Shown here in pieces: positions 6,800-14,666 of a stretch of DNA of 64,000 bases; the first letter of the stretch is position 1; every line of letters begins with the position of its first letter. The stretch is taken from assembly GCA_003241695.1 (NCBI GenBank), contig QFPN01000002.1:372001-436000 (forward strand), read 5' to 3'. The stretch comes from Ancylobacter novellus. Its GTDB lineage: Bacteria; Pseudomonadota; Alphaproteobacteria; Rhizobiales; Methylopilaceae. The position numbers were made by a program, and so were the translations under genes. Under the pieces are notes generated by a model. That model did no database searches, was not told where the DNA came from, and saw nothing but the letters and a program-made list of their open reading frames with translations.

Positions 6800-8959
6800 A
6801 TGGGGATTTCCGTCATGCGTTATGCTCATTTATATATTGCGGTTTCGACGGCTGCGCTGGTCGCCGCCTGCGCGCCGGCGTGGGCGCAGTCAGCGCCGGA
6901 CGTCGTCTGGGAAGATCCGCAGACCGGCGTCTTCCACCTCGGCGAACTGAACGTGATCGGTTCGCGTCCGTCCGGCCAGACCTCGGGTCAGGCGCTGTCG
7001 CAAGAGAAGATCAAGGCGCAGGACATCTATGACTTCAACCGCAACACCCTCGATGATGCGCTGACCCTCGCTCCCGGCGTCAGCGTCGACGGCTTCGGCG
7101 GCAGCCGGAATGAGAAGGTGCTCTACATCCGCGGCTTCGACCTGTTCCAGGCGCCGCTCTCGATCGACGGCGTGCGGGTCTACCTGCCTTATGACAATCG
7201 GCTGGACCTCGGCCGCTTCCTGACGCCGGACCTTTCCGAGGTTCAGGTGCAGAAGGGCTATGTCTCGGTGCTCAACGGCCCCGGCGGCATGGGCGGCGCC
7301 GTCAACCTCGTGACGCGCAAGCCGACCAGAGAGGTCGAGGCCGAAGCGCGCGAGACGATCGACTTCGGCAACACCGGCGGCCTCGCTGCCCACACCGGCA
7401 TGGCCTCGCTCGGAACCAAGCAGGAGAACTTCTACCTGCAGGCGAGCGGCGCCTACCGCAACACCGACGGCTATTTCCTGTCGAAGAAGTTCGATCCGGT
7501 CCGCTTCGGCGGCATCCCGACCGAAGACGGCGGACGCCGCGACAACGCCGAGGCGCGCGACTGGCGCGTCAATATGAAAGCCGGCTTCACGCCGAACGAC
7601 ACCGACGAATATTCGATCAGCTACACCAAGCAGGAGGGCCGCAAGGACTCGCCGTTCTCGACGGAAGAGCCGATCGGAGGCGTGACCGGGACCGACCCGG
7701 TGAAGCGCGCGCAGCGCAACTGGAAGTGGCCGAAGTGGGACTACGAGAGCGTCTATTTCCTCTCGCACACCGCGCTCGGCGACAAGTCCTATGTCGACGG
7801 CAAGCTGTTCTACAACAAGCTGAACAACCTGCTGTCGGCCTATGACGACGGCACGTTCGGGCCGCGGGTCACCAGCCGGTCGTTCGACAGCTACTACAAC
7901 GAGACCGGCTATGGCGGCAGCGTCGAGATGGGCACCGAGCTCATCCCGATGAACACGCTCAAGGGCGCGATCCACTGGCGGCGCGACATGCACGAGCCGC
8001 GCAATCTTGCGATGCCGGGCGTGAATTCTGTGTTTGACGCGGAGCCCGAGCAGCGCGAGGACACCACCTCCTTCGCAGTCGAAAACACGTTCCATGCGAC
8101 CGACCGGTTCGATCTGGTCGGCGGCCTGTCTTACGACCACCGCGGTCTCGACAAGGCCGAATACGCCGTCGGCACGGGAGCGGCCTCGACCATCGCGGAG
8201 TACGACAAGAAGAACGACGACGCCTGGAACTGGCAGGCGGCGGCGATCTACAAGCTGACCGACACCGCCCGCGTCCACGCCAGCGTGTCCGACCGCACGC
8301 GCTTCCCGACGCTGTGGGAGCGGTTCAGCACGCGTTTCGGCGTCGCCAAGCCGAACCCAAGCCTGCAGGCCGAGCGCGCGAGGAACTACGAGATCGGATG
8401 GGCGGACGCCGTCGCGCCGGGGCTCAATCTTTCGGCGACGGCCTTCTACAGCGACGTCAGCAAGGTCATTCAGGGGGTCGGACTCGATGAAGATGGCGAC
8501 GGCTTCAAGGAGGTCTCGCAGAACCAGAATGTCGGCGACGGCAAGTATTACGGCGTCGAGTTGAAGGCCGACTGGACGGTCAACGACAAGCTCGTGGTCG
8601 GGGGGCACTACGCCTATCTGCACCGCAAGATCGACGGCCCCGATGGCCTCGACATCAAGCCCGTGGGCACGCCGAAGCATTCGGCGCTATTCTACGCCAA
8701 ATGGGAAGCCTATACGAGGCTCGTCCTCATGCCGAGCCTCGAACTCTACTCCTCTCGATATTCGAGCGACCGGACTGAAAGCACCTTCACCAAGAACAAG
8801 GGCTTCGCGCTCGCGAACTTCTCGGCGGACTACCAGATCACCGAGAACTTCTCGGCCGGCGTCGGCGTGCGCAACATCTTCGACAAGAACTACGAGGTTC
8901 AGTACGGCTATCCCGAGGCTGGGCGCACCTTCTTCGCCCGCGCCAAGGCGACGTTCTGA
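6800..8959 (+). CDS. TonB-dependent outer-membrane receptor, candidate Mo/W-chelate transporter
   Basis: The 719-aa protein has a signal peptide ending AWA (about 1-29) and a TonB-box-like ELNVIGSR (49-56). The plug domain spans about 65-175 (TLDDALTLAPGV, VLYIRGFDLFQAPLSIDGVR, LNGPGGMGGAVNLVTRKP). A 22-strand barrel follows and ends in KATF, with the terminal Phe needed for BAM recognition. The ligand cannot be read from sequence. The Mo inference rests on its position between mop and a ModE-type regulator and on the upstream Mo-box-like site; a siderophore or catecholate-Mo complex is an alternative. A second in-frame ATG lies at 6815. Confidence 0.88.
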   Translation: MGISVMRYAHLYIAVSTAALVAACAPAWAQSAPDVVWEDPQTGVFHLGELNVIGSRPSGQTSGQALSQEKIKAQDIYDFNRNTLDDALTLAPGVSVDGFGGSRNEKVLYIRGFDLFQAPLSIDGVRVYLPYDNRLDLGRFLTPDLSEVQVQKGYVSVLNGPGGMGGAVNLVTRKPTREVEAEARETIDFGNTGGLAAHTGMASLGTKQENFYLQASGAYRNTDGYFLSKKFDPVRFGGIPTEDGGRRDNAEARDWRVNMKAGFTPNDTDEYSISYTKQEGRKDSPFSTEEPIGGVTGTDPVKRAQRNWKWPKWDYESVYFLSHTALGDKSYVDGKLFYNKLNNLLSAYDDGTFGPRVTSRSFDSYYNETGYGGSVEMGTELIPMNTLKGAIHWRRDMHEPRNLAMPGVNSVFDAEPEQREDTTSFAVENTFHATDRFDLVGGLSYDHRGLDKAEYAVGTGAASTIAEYDKKNDDAWNWQAAAIYKLTDTARVHASVSDRTRFPTLWERFSTRFGVAKPNPSLQAERARNYEIGWADAVAPGLNLSATAFYSDVSKVIQGVGLDEDGDGFKEVSQNQNVGDGKYYGVELKADWTVNDKLVVGGHYAYLHRKIDGPDGLDIKPVGTPKHSALFYAKWEAYTRLVLMPSLELYSSRYSSDRTESTFTKNKGFALANFSADYQITENFSAGVGVRNIFDKNYEVQYGYPEAGRTFFARAKATF

Positions 8960-8980
8960 CCCCGCGCAGGCATTGACGGC

Positions 8981-9012
8981 GGGACGGCTCCGACCGACTT
9001 TGGAGCCGTCCC
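8981..9012 (+). terminator. Hairpin after the TonB receptor gene
   Basis: GGGACGGCTCC (8981-8991) and GGAGCCGTCCC (9002-9012) form a perfect 11-bp stem with a 10-nt loop, 21 nt after the receptor stop. No T-tract follows, so it may only attenuate transcription into the regulator gene. Confidence 0.5.
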
Positions 9013-9059
9013 AAATCGGGCGGCGGGCCGTCACGTCCGCCGCCGCGCAAGGCGTGCGA

Positions 9060-9431
9060 ATGGCGGCTCTCAGCATCAGGATCGACCTCGACCCGCATGG
9101 GCGGATCGGCCCAGGCAAGATCGAGCTGCTGGAGGCGATCCAGCGGGAAGGGTCGATATCGGCCGCCGGACGGGCGATGGACATGTCCTATCGACGGGCC
9201 TGGGATCTGGTCGACGAGACCGCGAAGATCTTCGGCCGCCCGGTCGTCGCCTCGCAGGCGGGCGGCAAGCACGGCGGCGGCGCGAAACTCACAGAATTCG
9301 GCGAGGAGCTGGTCGCGCGCTACCGCGCGATCGAGAAGGCCGCGGCGCGAGCCGTAAAGGCGGAACTCGCGACGCTTCAGTCCGGCGCGAGGCCCGAAAG
9401 CGAAGAGGCGAAGCGCGGCGACGCCGCTTGA
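9060..9431 (+). CDS. ModE-type winged-helix regulator lacking the molybdate-binding half
   Basis: This 123-aa protein is the ModE N-terminal DNA-binding domain: GRIGPGKIELLEAIQREGSI, SAAGRAMDMSYRRAWDLVD (recognition helix region) and GGKHGGGAKLTEFGEELVAR. Full ModE (E. coli 262 aa) has a C-terminal pair of TOBE domains that sense molybdate; none is present here. The ATG at 9060 gives the natural ModE start MAALSIRIDLDPHGRIG. It is likely the regulator that binds the Mo-box-like sites in this window. How it senses Mo is open; the separate mop product is one possibility. Confidence 0.85.
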   Translation: MAALSIRIDLDPHGRIGPGKIELLEAIQREGSISAAGRAMDMSYRRAWDLVDETAKIFGRPVVASQAGGKHGGGAKLTEFGEELVARYRAIEKAAARAVKAELATLQSGARPESEEAKRGDAA

Positions 9432-9540
9432 GCCATCGCCTCCATGACGATGGGCATGACGGCGGCGTCGATCCGCTTCGATCGCGCGGCGCCGAACCCG
9501 CAGTCGCCGGCAAGCGCCAGACGAACGCGGGTTCGGCCCA

Positions 9541-10008
9541 TCAGTTCGCTGCGGGATAAGCCGCGCCGGTCGCGGCCCGATGATAGGCGGCGCCGGCGAG
9601 CACGATCGCGACCGCGCCGGCGAGCACCGGCGTCATCAGGAACTGCCACGAGGCTCCCGCGAGGATCGCGACGATCGGATCGGCGCCCGCAGGCGGATGG
9701 ATGGTGCGGGTCAGGAGCATGGCGGCGATCGCGAGCCCCACGCCGAGCCCGAAGGCGAAGGGCGTCGCGCCGAAGGCCGAGAAGACTGCAAGCCCGACGG
9801 CGCTCGAGACCAGGTGGCCGCCGATGACGTTGCGTGGTTGCGCGAGGGGGCTTGCGGGCAGTCCGAAGACGAGGACGCAGCTCGCGCCGAAAGGCGCGAT
9901 CAGCAGGGCCGCCCCGCTCATCTGGGACAATTCCGCCAGAAGAAAAATGACGATGAAGCCGCCGACACCGGCGAGCGCCGCGGAGCGCGCGGCAGTTCGG
10001 GACTTCAT
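9541..10008 (-). CDS. HPP family integral membrane protein
   Basis: This 155-aa protein has about four to five membrane spans and the family's name motif HPPAGADP in TRTIHPPAGADPIVAIL, together with IAPFGASCVLVFG and PRNVIGGHLVSS. Some HPP proteins of chloroplasts and cyanobacteria act as nitrite transporters, but the general function is unknown. It follows fdh on the same strand with a 91-nt gap and may be cotranscribed with it. The 109 nt between it and the ModE-type gene separate two converging units. Confidence 0.85.
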   Translation of the reverse strand: MKSRTAARSAALAGVGGFIVIFLLAELSQMSGAALLIAPFGASCVLVFGLPASPLAQPRNVIGGHLVSSAVGLAVFSAFGATPFAFGLGVGLAIAAMLLTRTIHPPAGADPIVAILAGASWQFLMTPVLAGAVAIVLAGAAYHRAATGAAYPAAN

Positions 10009-10099
10009 CGCCGCCTCCGACCGATGGGTCTGAAAAGCAAAGTTGGTTCGAAAAGGAAAAGGCGGGGGTCGGCGCGCCGACCCCCGGATGCGGAAGGCG

Positions 10100-11305
10100 T
10101 CAGCTCGCCTTCTTGTACTTCGCGGCCTCGTCCGAGCCGCCGGTCGAGTCGCCGCTGGCGTAGGACTTGGCGCCGACGCCCGCGAGCTTGCCGCCCTGGA
10201 CGATCAGGTACTCGTCGCGGATCGGTCGGCCCTCGAAGTGGCATTCGAGGATCTCGCGGGTGCCCGCCGCGTAGCGCGCCTGGGCCGAGAGCGAAGTGCC
10301 GGAGATGTGCGGGGTCATGCCGTGATGCGGCATGGTGCGCCACGGATGGTCGTTCGGCGCCGGCTGCGGGAACCAGACGTCGCCGGCGTAACCCGCGAGC
10401 TGCCCGCTCTCGCAGGCGCGGACGATCGCGTCGCGGTCGCAGATCTTGCCGCGGGCGGTGTTGATGATGTAGGCGCCGCGCTTCATCTTCGAGATCATCT
10501 TCTCGTCGAAAAGGTTCAGCGTCTCGGAGTGCAGCGGGCAGTTGATCGTCACGACGTCGCAGACCTTGACCATGTCCTCGACGGTGTCGTGCCAGGTCAG
10601 GTTCAGCTCCTTCTCGACCGCTTCCGGCAGGCGGTGGCGATCGAAATAGTGGAGATGCACGCCCCACGGCTTCAGGCGCCGCAGGACCGCGAGGCCGATG
10701 CGGCCGGCGGCGACGGTGCCGATGTGCATGCCCTCGACGTCATAGGAGCGCGAGACGCAGTCGGCGATGTTCCAGCCGCCCTTGAGCACCCAGTTGTACG
10801 ACGGGATGTAGTTGCGGACCTGGCTGACGATCATCATCACCACGTGCTCGGCGACGCTGATAGAGTTGCAGAAGGTGACTTCCGCGACCGTGATGTCGTT
10901 CTTCACCGCGGCGTCGAGATCGACATGGTCGGAGCCGATGCCGGCGGTGAGCGCGAGCTTCAGCTTGGGGGCCTTGGCGATGCGCTCGGCGGTGAGATAG
11001 GCCGGCCAGAAGGGCTGGGAGATCACAACCTCGGCGTCATGGAGGTGCTTCTCCAGCTCGGAGTCCGGGCCGTCCTTGGACGAGGTCACAACCAGCTCAT
11101 GGCCGTTCGCCTCGAGATACTTGCGAAGGCCGAGTTCGCCCGAGACCGAGCCGAGCAGTTCGCCCGGCTGGAAGTCGATGCCCTTCGGCGTCGGCAGCGT
11201 CTGGCCGTCGGCGTAATGGGTGATCTTGGGCAGGTCGTCGCGGGCGTAAGTCTTCGGCATGCCGTCGACTGGATCATCGTACAGAACGCAAACCACTTTG
11301 GCCAT
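10100..11305 (-). CDS. fdh: NAD-dependent, metal-independent formate dehydrogenase
   Basis: This 401-aa protein is extremely close to the Pseudomonas sp. 101 and Moraxella formate dehydrogenases in length and in nearly every motif. It oxidises formate to CO2 and reduces NAD+ in the last step of C1 oxidation, without Mo, W or iron-sulfur centres. Visible catalytic residues (Met1 numbering) are Ile123, Asn147 (CNSISVAEH), Arg285 (INTARGK), Gln314 (WFPQPAP) and His333 (TPHISGT). Nucleotide binding uses GTVAAGRIG (196-204) with Asp222 setting NAD specificity. The upstream region holds a TATAAT box and palindromes, and a divergently read lysR tail overlaps its start. Confidence 0.97.
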   Translation of the reverse strand: MAKVVCVLYDDPVDGMPKTYARDDLPKITHYADGQTLPTPKGIDFQPGELLGSVSGELGLRKYLEANGHELVVTSSKDGPDSELEKHLHDAEVVISQPFWPAYLTAERIAKAPKLKLALTAGIGSDHVDLDAAVKNDITVAEVTFCNSISVAEHVVMMIVSQVRNYIPSYNWVLKGGWNIADCVSRSYDVEGMHIGTVAAGRIGLAVLRRLKPWGVHLHYFDRHRLPEAVEKELNLTWHDTVEDMVKVCDVVTINCPLHSETLNLFDEKMISKMKRGAYIINTARGKICDRDAIVRACESGQLAGYAGDVWFPQPAPNDHPWRTMPHHGMTPHISGTSLSAQARYAAGTREILECHFEGRPIRDEYLIVQGGKLAGVGAKSYASGDSTGGSDEAAKYKKAS

Positions 11306-12482
11306 GATGAAAAATCCTCGTCCTCAGGTTTTCAGATGAGCAGCGCGCGCCGTCCCATCCACGGCGAAGATGATCTTCGCCGTGCGTGAGCCGAGTTATC
11401 GAATTATAACAAAGCCAATATTCTCGTATCGGCTTCAGGCGCTTACTAGATGGGCGCTCGTCAGGCTTTTTTCTGCCTGATTGAATGTTGAGCAAAGGAA
11501 TGCTGAACCGACGAGATCGATAAATCCAATGAAACTCTTGGAAGGCTTGATAGTATCGTTGATCAGCCGCCATGCCCGGCGCCGCGGCGAGTTCGGTCTC
11601 GAGATCGACGTTGAGCGCGCAGGCCAGTAGCGCGTCCGCCATCGGCGAGCGCGGCTCGCGGTCCGACAGCACGAGCCCGATGGCCTGGCTGTGGGAGGGC
11701 TCGACGAGATCGATCGCCACGAGGTCGGGCGCCGCGCGGAACACGTAGAAGAAGCTGTGCGGCACGATGCCGGCCCATTCTCCGTGGCGCAGATGCGAGC
11801 ACACGCCGAGGAACGAGTTCGAGATGACGGCGGGTCTCACCTCGACGCCGATCGAGGCGGCGAGGTTGTTGATGATGCGCCGGTTCTGCATGTCCTCGCT
11901 GAGAAGGCAGAGCCGTTCGGCCGCGGCCTCCGCCCAGGTCACCGATCCGCGCGCGGCGAGAGGGTGGTCGCGGCGGGCGACGAAGACGTAGCGCTCGCGA
12001 TAGAGCGGCACGCGGCGCACGCGTTCGAGCGGTTCGTTCTCGAGGTAGGTCATGCCGCCGTCGAGCTCGAAGGCGTCGAGGCCGTCCTGGATCGCGCGCG
12101 AGGTAAGCGACTGCACCTCGACCGTCGCGGCGGGATGCGCCTTGGCGAAGCGGGCGGTGATGAAGGAGACCGACGGCATCGCGGCGGGGATGACGCCGAG
12201 CTTCAGCACGCCGGTCAGGCCATCGCTCGCTCCCGCCAGATCATCCTTCAGGCTGTTGTAGTCGGCGAGGATCTGACGTCCCCAGGCCAGCGCCTTCTCG
12301 CCTTCCGCCGTCAGCCCGACGAAGCGATGGCTTCGCACCACGAGGCGCGTGTCGAGGTCCTCCTCGAGCTTGCGGATAGCGGCCGAAAGCGTCGGCTGCG
12401 CGACGTTGCAGGCCTCCGCCGCCTTCGCGAAATGCTTCTCGCGCGCGAGCGTGACGAAATAGGACAGGTGACGGACCAGCAT
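11274..12482 (-). CDS. LysR-type regulator of formate dehydrogenase, with an unusual C-terminal read-through tail
   Basis: Residues 1-60 are a LysR helix-turn-helix (LSYFVTLAREKHFAKAAEAC, QPTLSAAIRKLEEDL) and about 90-300 a substrate-binding effector domain. Usual length is about 300 aa; this frame runs to 402 aa and ends 32 nt inside fdh. The last 90 or so residues (from about 315) are translated from AT-rich DNA that holds the fdh promoter and show no family similarity that I recognise. Adjacent position on the same strand and the nature of fdh suggest it activates fdh in response to formate. A Mo-box-like operator lies 20-43 nt upstream of its start. Confidence 0.85.
   Translation of the reverse strand: MLVRHLSYFVTLAREKHFAKAAEACNVAQPTLSAAIRKLEEDLDTRLVVRSHRFVGLTAEGEKALAWGRQILADYNSLKDDLAGASDGLTGVLKLGVIPAAMPSVSFITARFAKAHPAATVEVQSLTSRAIQDGLDAFELDGGMTYLENEPLERVRRVPLYRERYVFVARRDHPLAARGSVTWAEAAAERLCLLSEDMQNRRIINNLAASIGVEVRPAVISNSFLGVCSHLRHGEWAGIVPHSFFYVFRAAPDLVAIDLVEPSHSQAIGLVLSDREPRSPMADALLACALNVDLETELAAAPGMAADQRYYQAFQEFHWIYRSRRFSIPLLNIQSGRKKPDERPSSKRLKPIREYWLCYNSITRLTHGEDHLRRGWDGARCSSENLRTRIFHHGQSGLRSVR
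11361..11410 (-). promoter_or_regulatory. Control region of fdh: palindrome, TATAAT box and inverted repeat
   Basis: On the minus strand upstream of fdh there is a TATAAT at 11408-11403 with no good -35 at 17 bp, as expected for an activator-dependent promoter. It lies within the inverted repeat GTTAT-N6-ATAAC (11395-11410). Closer to the gene, ACGGCGAAGAT (11361-11371) and ATCTTCGCCGT (11373-11383) form a perfect 11-bp inverted repeat around one base. Either repeat may bind the LysR-type regulator. Confidence 0.45.
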
Positions 12483-12501
12483 GCGGATGGAGACCGTTGA
12501 T

Positions 12502-12525
12502 CGTTATGTAATCTAAAATATAACG
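12502..12525 (-). promoter_or_regulatory. Strong Mo-box (ModE operator-like) in the lysR/amidotransferase intergenic region
   Basis: CGTTATGTA (12502-12510) and AATATAACG (12517-12525) are separated by ATCTAA. About 16 of 18 half-site positions match CGTTATATA-N6-TATATAACG, and the outer six bases of each arm are perfectly complementary. The E. coli modA operator has the same 9-6-9 form. It sits 20 nt before lysR (minus strand) and 51 nt before the divergent gene (plus strand), so it could control either or both. Confidence 0.65.
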
Positions 12526-12575
12526 AATGGATTGAAGCGCCGCCATCTCGCCCTTCGGCGCCCGGAGAGTTTGCG

Positions 12576-13322
12576 ATGAACAGGTCTCGTCCGCGGGCGG
12601 TCGCGGTCCGCCACGTCGCCTTCGAGGATCTCGGCCTCCTCGCAGCGCCGCTCGACGCCATGGGCTGGGACGTCTCCTATTGCGAGGCCGCCACCGAGGA
12701 TCTGTCGCATCGCTCGATCGGCGGCGCGGACCTCCTGATCGTCCTCGGCGGGCCTATCGGCGTCGGCGACGTCGCCGACTATCCGTTCCTCGCCGCCGAG
12801 TTGAAGATGATCGAGAAGCGGCTGAGGCGCTGCGCGCCGACGTTCGGCGTCGGCCTCGGCGCCCAGCTCATGGCCGCGGCGCTTGGGGCGAGGGTCCATC
12901 GAGGGCCATTCAGGAAGATCGGTTGGGGGCCGGTCTCGCTGACGCCGCAGGGGGCCGCCTCTTCGTTGTCGGCGATCGTCCGGGAGCGGGCCGACGTGCT
13001 GCACTGGCGCGGCGAAGCCTTCGATCTGCCCAAGGGCGCGACGCGCCTCGCTTTCAGCGATGATTGCGACAATCAGGCTTTCGCCTTCGGCAAGCGGGCG
13101 CTCGCGGTGCAGTTCCATGTCGAGGCGGGGCCGCTCGAACTGGAGGAATGGTATGTCGGCCATGCGGCGGAGCTCGCCGCGGAGGGCGTTTCGGTGGCGA
13201 ACCTCCGCGCCCAAGGTCGGGATCGCGCGGCGACGTCCGAGCGCGTCGCAACCGGCGTCTTCGGCGGATGGCTGGCTGGGCTGCCGGCGCAGGGATCGAG
13301 GCCGTCGCTGGCTCTCGCCTGA
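12576..13322 (+). CDS. Class I glutamine amidotransferase-like protein without the catalytic cysteine
   Basis: This 248-aa protein resembles GMP-synthase-type amidotransferases (LLIVLGGPIGVGD near 53-65, AVQFHVEAGPLELEEW near 176-191). The nucleophile elbow normally reads G-x-C-x-G-x-Q; here it is FGVGLGAQL, with Gly93 in place of Cys (a single TGC to GGC change would do this). The His180 and Glu182 partners remain. Glutaminase activity is therefore unlikely, and the protein may bind a ligand or act on another amide. The start has GGAG 11 nt upstream. It diverges from lysR across the Mo-box. Confidence 0.75.
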   Translation: MNRSRPRAVAVRHVAFEDLGLLAAPLDAMGWDVSYCEAATEDLSHRSIGGADLLIVLGGPIGVGDVADYPFLAAELKMIEKRLRRCAPTFGVGLGAQLMAAALGARVHRGPFRKIGWGPVSLTPQGAASSLSAIVRERADVLHWRGEAFDLPKGATRLAFSDDCDNQAFAFGKRALAVQFHVEAGPLELEEWYVGHAAELAAEGVSVANLRAQGRDRAATSERVATGVFGGWLAGLPAQGSRPSLALA

Positions 13323-13336
13323 CCGCCGCTTGCGCG

Positions 13337-14407
13337 TCATCCCATGAACTTCACGAGCGCAAGGGCGAAGCAGGCGATGAAGAGGCTCGAGGCGAGCCCG
13401 AGCGCGAGCGGCCCCGCGCCCTTGGCCTTCAGTTTCGACATGTCCGCGCCGAGCCCCATGGCGGCGAGCGCCACGGTGAGCAGCGCCGTCGTCGCCGCGC
13501 CGGCGACCGACCTCGCGTCCTCCGGAATCGGCGCGACGCTGTTCAGCGCCACCATCGCGACGAATCCGAGCACGAACCAGGGCGCAGGCGCCTTGCCGGA
13601 AACGCCGTCCGCGCGCCGCGCCGCGACCATGGACAGGGCGGCGACCATCGGGGCGAGCATCATCACCCGCGTGAGCTTGGCGACCACGCCGGCTTCGCCC
13701 GATTGCGGCCCGTTGTCGAAGGCGGCCGCCACGACCTGCGCCACCTCGTGGATCGAGGCTCCGGCCCAGAGGCCGTATGCGTGCGCGTCGAGGCCGAGCG
13801 GTCCCGCCAGCAACGGATAGGCGAACATCGCGATCGATCCGAAGGCCGTGACGCAGGCGATGGCGTAGGCGACGTCCTCGTCGTCCGCCCGGGTCACGGC
13901 GTTGGTCGCGGCGATCGCCGAGGCTCCGCAGATTGACGTGCCGGCCGCGACGAGCTGCGCGAGCTTCGGATCGACTCCCAGCAGCCGGCCCATCCAGCTC
14001 GTGAACGCGAAGGTCGCGCCCAACGACGCCGCGATGACGATGACGCCCGACAGGCCGATCCCGACGACCTGTCCGACCGTAAGTTGAAGGCCGAGCAGGA
14101 TGATTGCGAGACGCATCAGCCGCTTCGCCGCGAAGGCGATGCCGGCCTGAGCACGGGCCGGCATGCAGAAGACGCTGCGGATCGTCATGCCTGCGACGAT
14201 CGCGAGGATGATCGGGCTGAAGCTCGACAGCACGGGAATTTCACGCGCCGCGAAGGCGCAGCCGGCGATCGCGCCGGCCAGCATAACGCCGGGTGGGAGC
14301 TCAGCGCCGGCGCGGGCGAGGCCCCGCACCGGTCCGTCGCGACGCCCATCAACGCGGTCGTCCGAGCCTTCCGCCAGATTCGATAATTGATCCTGAACCG
14401 CCGACAT
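13337..14407 (-). CDS. YeiH/YadS-type putative sulfate exporter family membrane protein
   Basis: The 356-aa protein has about ten membrane spans and blocks typical of PF03601: FSPIILAIVAGMTIRSVF, LMRLAIILLGLQLTVGQV, AAGTSICGASAIAATNAV and ASIHEVAQVVAAA. Members are annotated as putative sulfate exporters on thin evidence. Start ATG 14407 was chosen because GGAG lies 6 nt upstream; in-frame starts at 14464 and 14434 add residues with no family similarity. It converges on the amidotransferase-like gene (14-nt gap). Confidence 0.8.
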   Translation of the reverse strand: MSAVQDQLSNLAEGSDDRVDGRRDGPVRGLARAGAELPPGVMLAGAIAGCAFAAREIPVLSSFSPIILAIVAGMTIRSVFCMPARAQAGIAFAAKRLMRLAIILLGLQLTVGQVVGIGLSGVIVIAASLGATFAFTSWMGRLLGVDPKLAQLVAAGTSICGASAIAATNAVTRADDEDVAYAIACVTAFGSIAMFAYPLLAGPLGLDAHAYGLWAGASIHEVAQVVAAAFDNGPQSGEAGVVAKLTRVMMLAPMVAALSMVAARRADGVSGKAPAPWFVLGFVAMVALNSVAPIPEDARSVAGAATTALLTVALAAMGLGADMSKLKAKGAGPLALGLASSLFIACFALALVKFMG

Positions 14408-14480
14408 GACGCACTCCGTTGCCCTGACGGTCATCGGCCGGATCTTATAATCAATCAAATTCATAATTTCACATATAATA

Positions 14481-14495
14481 TTCGATTCAATCGAA
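14481..14495. promoter_or_regulatory. Palindrome in the yeiH-like/lipid kinase intergenic region
   Basis: TTCGATT-C-AATCGAA is a perfect 7-bp inverted repeat around one base, in an AT-rich stretch between two divergent genes. It resembles an operator for a dimeric regulator. The regulator is unknown. Confidence 0.4.
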
Positions 14496-14666
14496 CGTTA
14501 TATAAGGCGCTGTTCTTTCGACGTCGGTCTCCAGAAGGCCGAAAAGCGTCGACTCGACGGCCGCCTTTCCCGCGGCGACAAAAGACTTCATGGCTCGTCG
14601 GGAAAGTCGTAGCGGCGGGCGACCGGTCGATGCCTCCCGTCCTGCACAAGAGACCCGGAGCCTTGC

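Noticed and set aside
10043..11389. Plus-strand 448-codon frame opposite fdh
   Set aside because: It is antisense to an enzyme with all catalytic residues identified, and it has no domain of its own.
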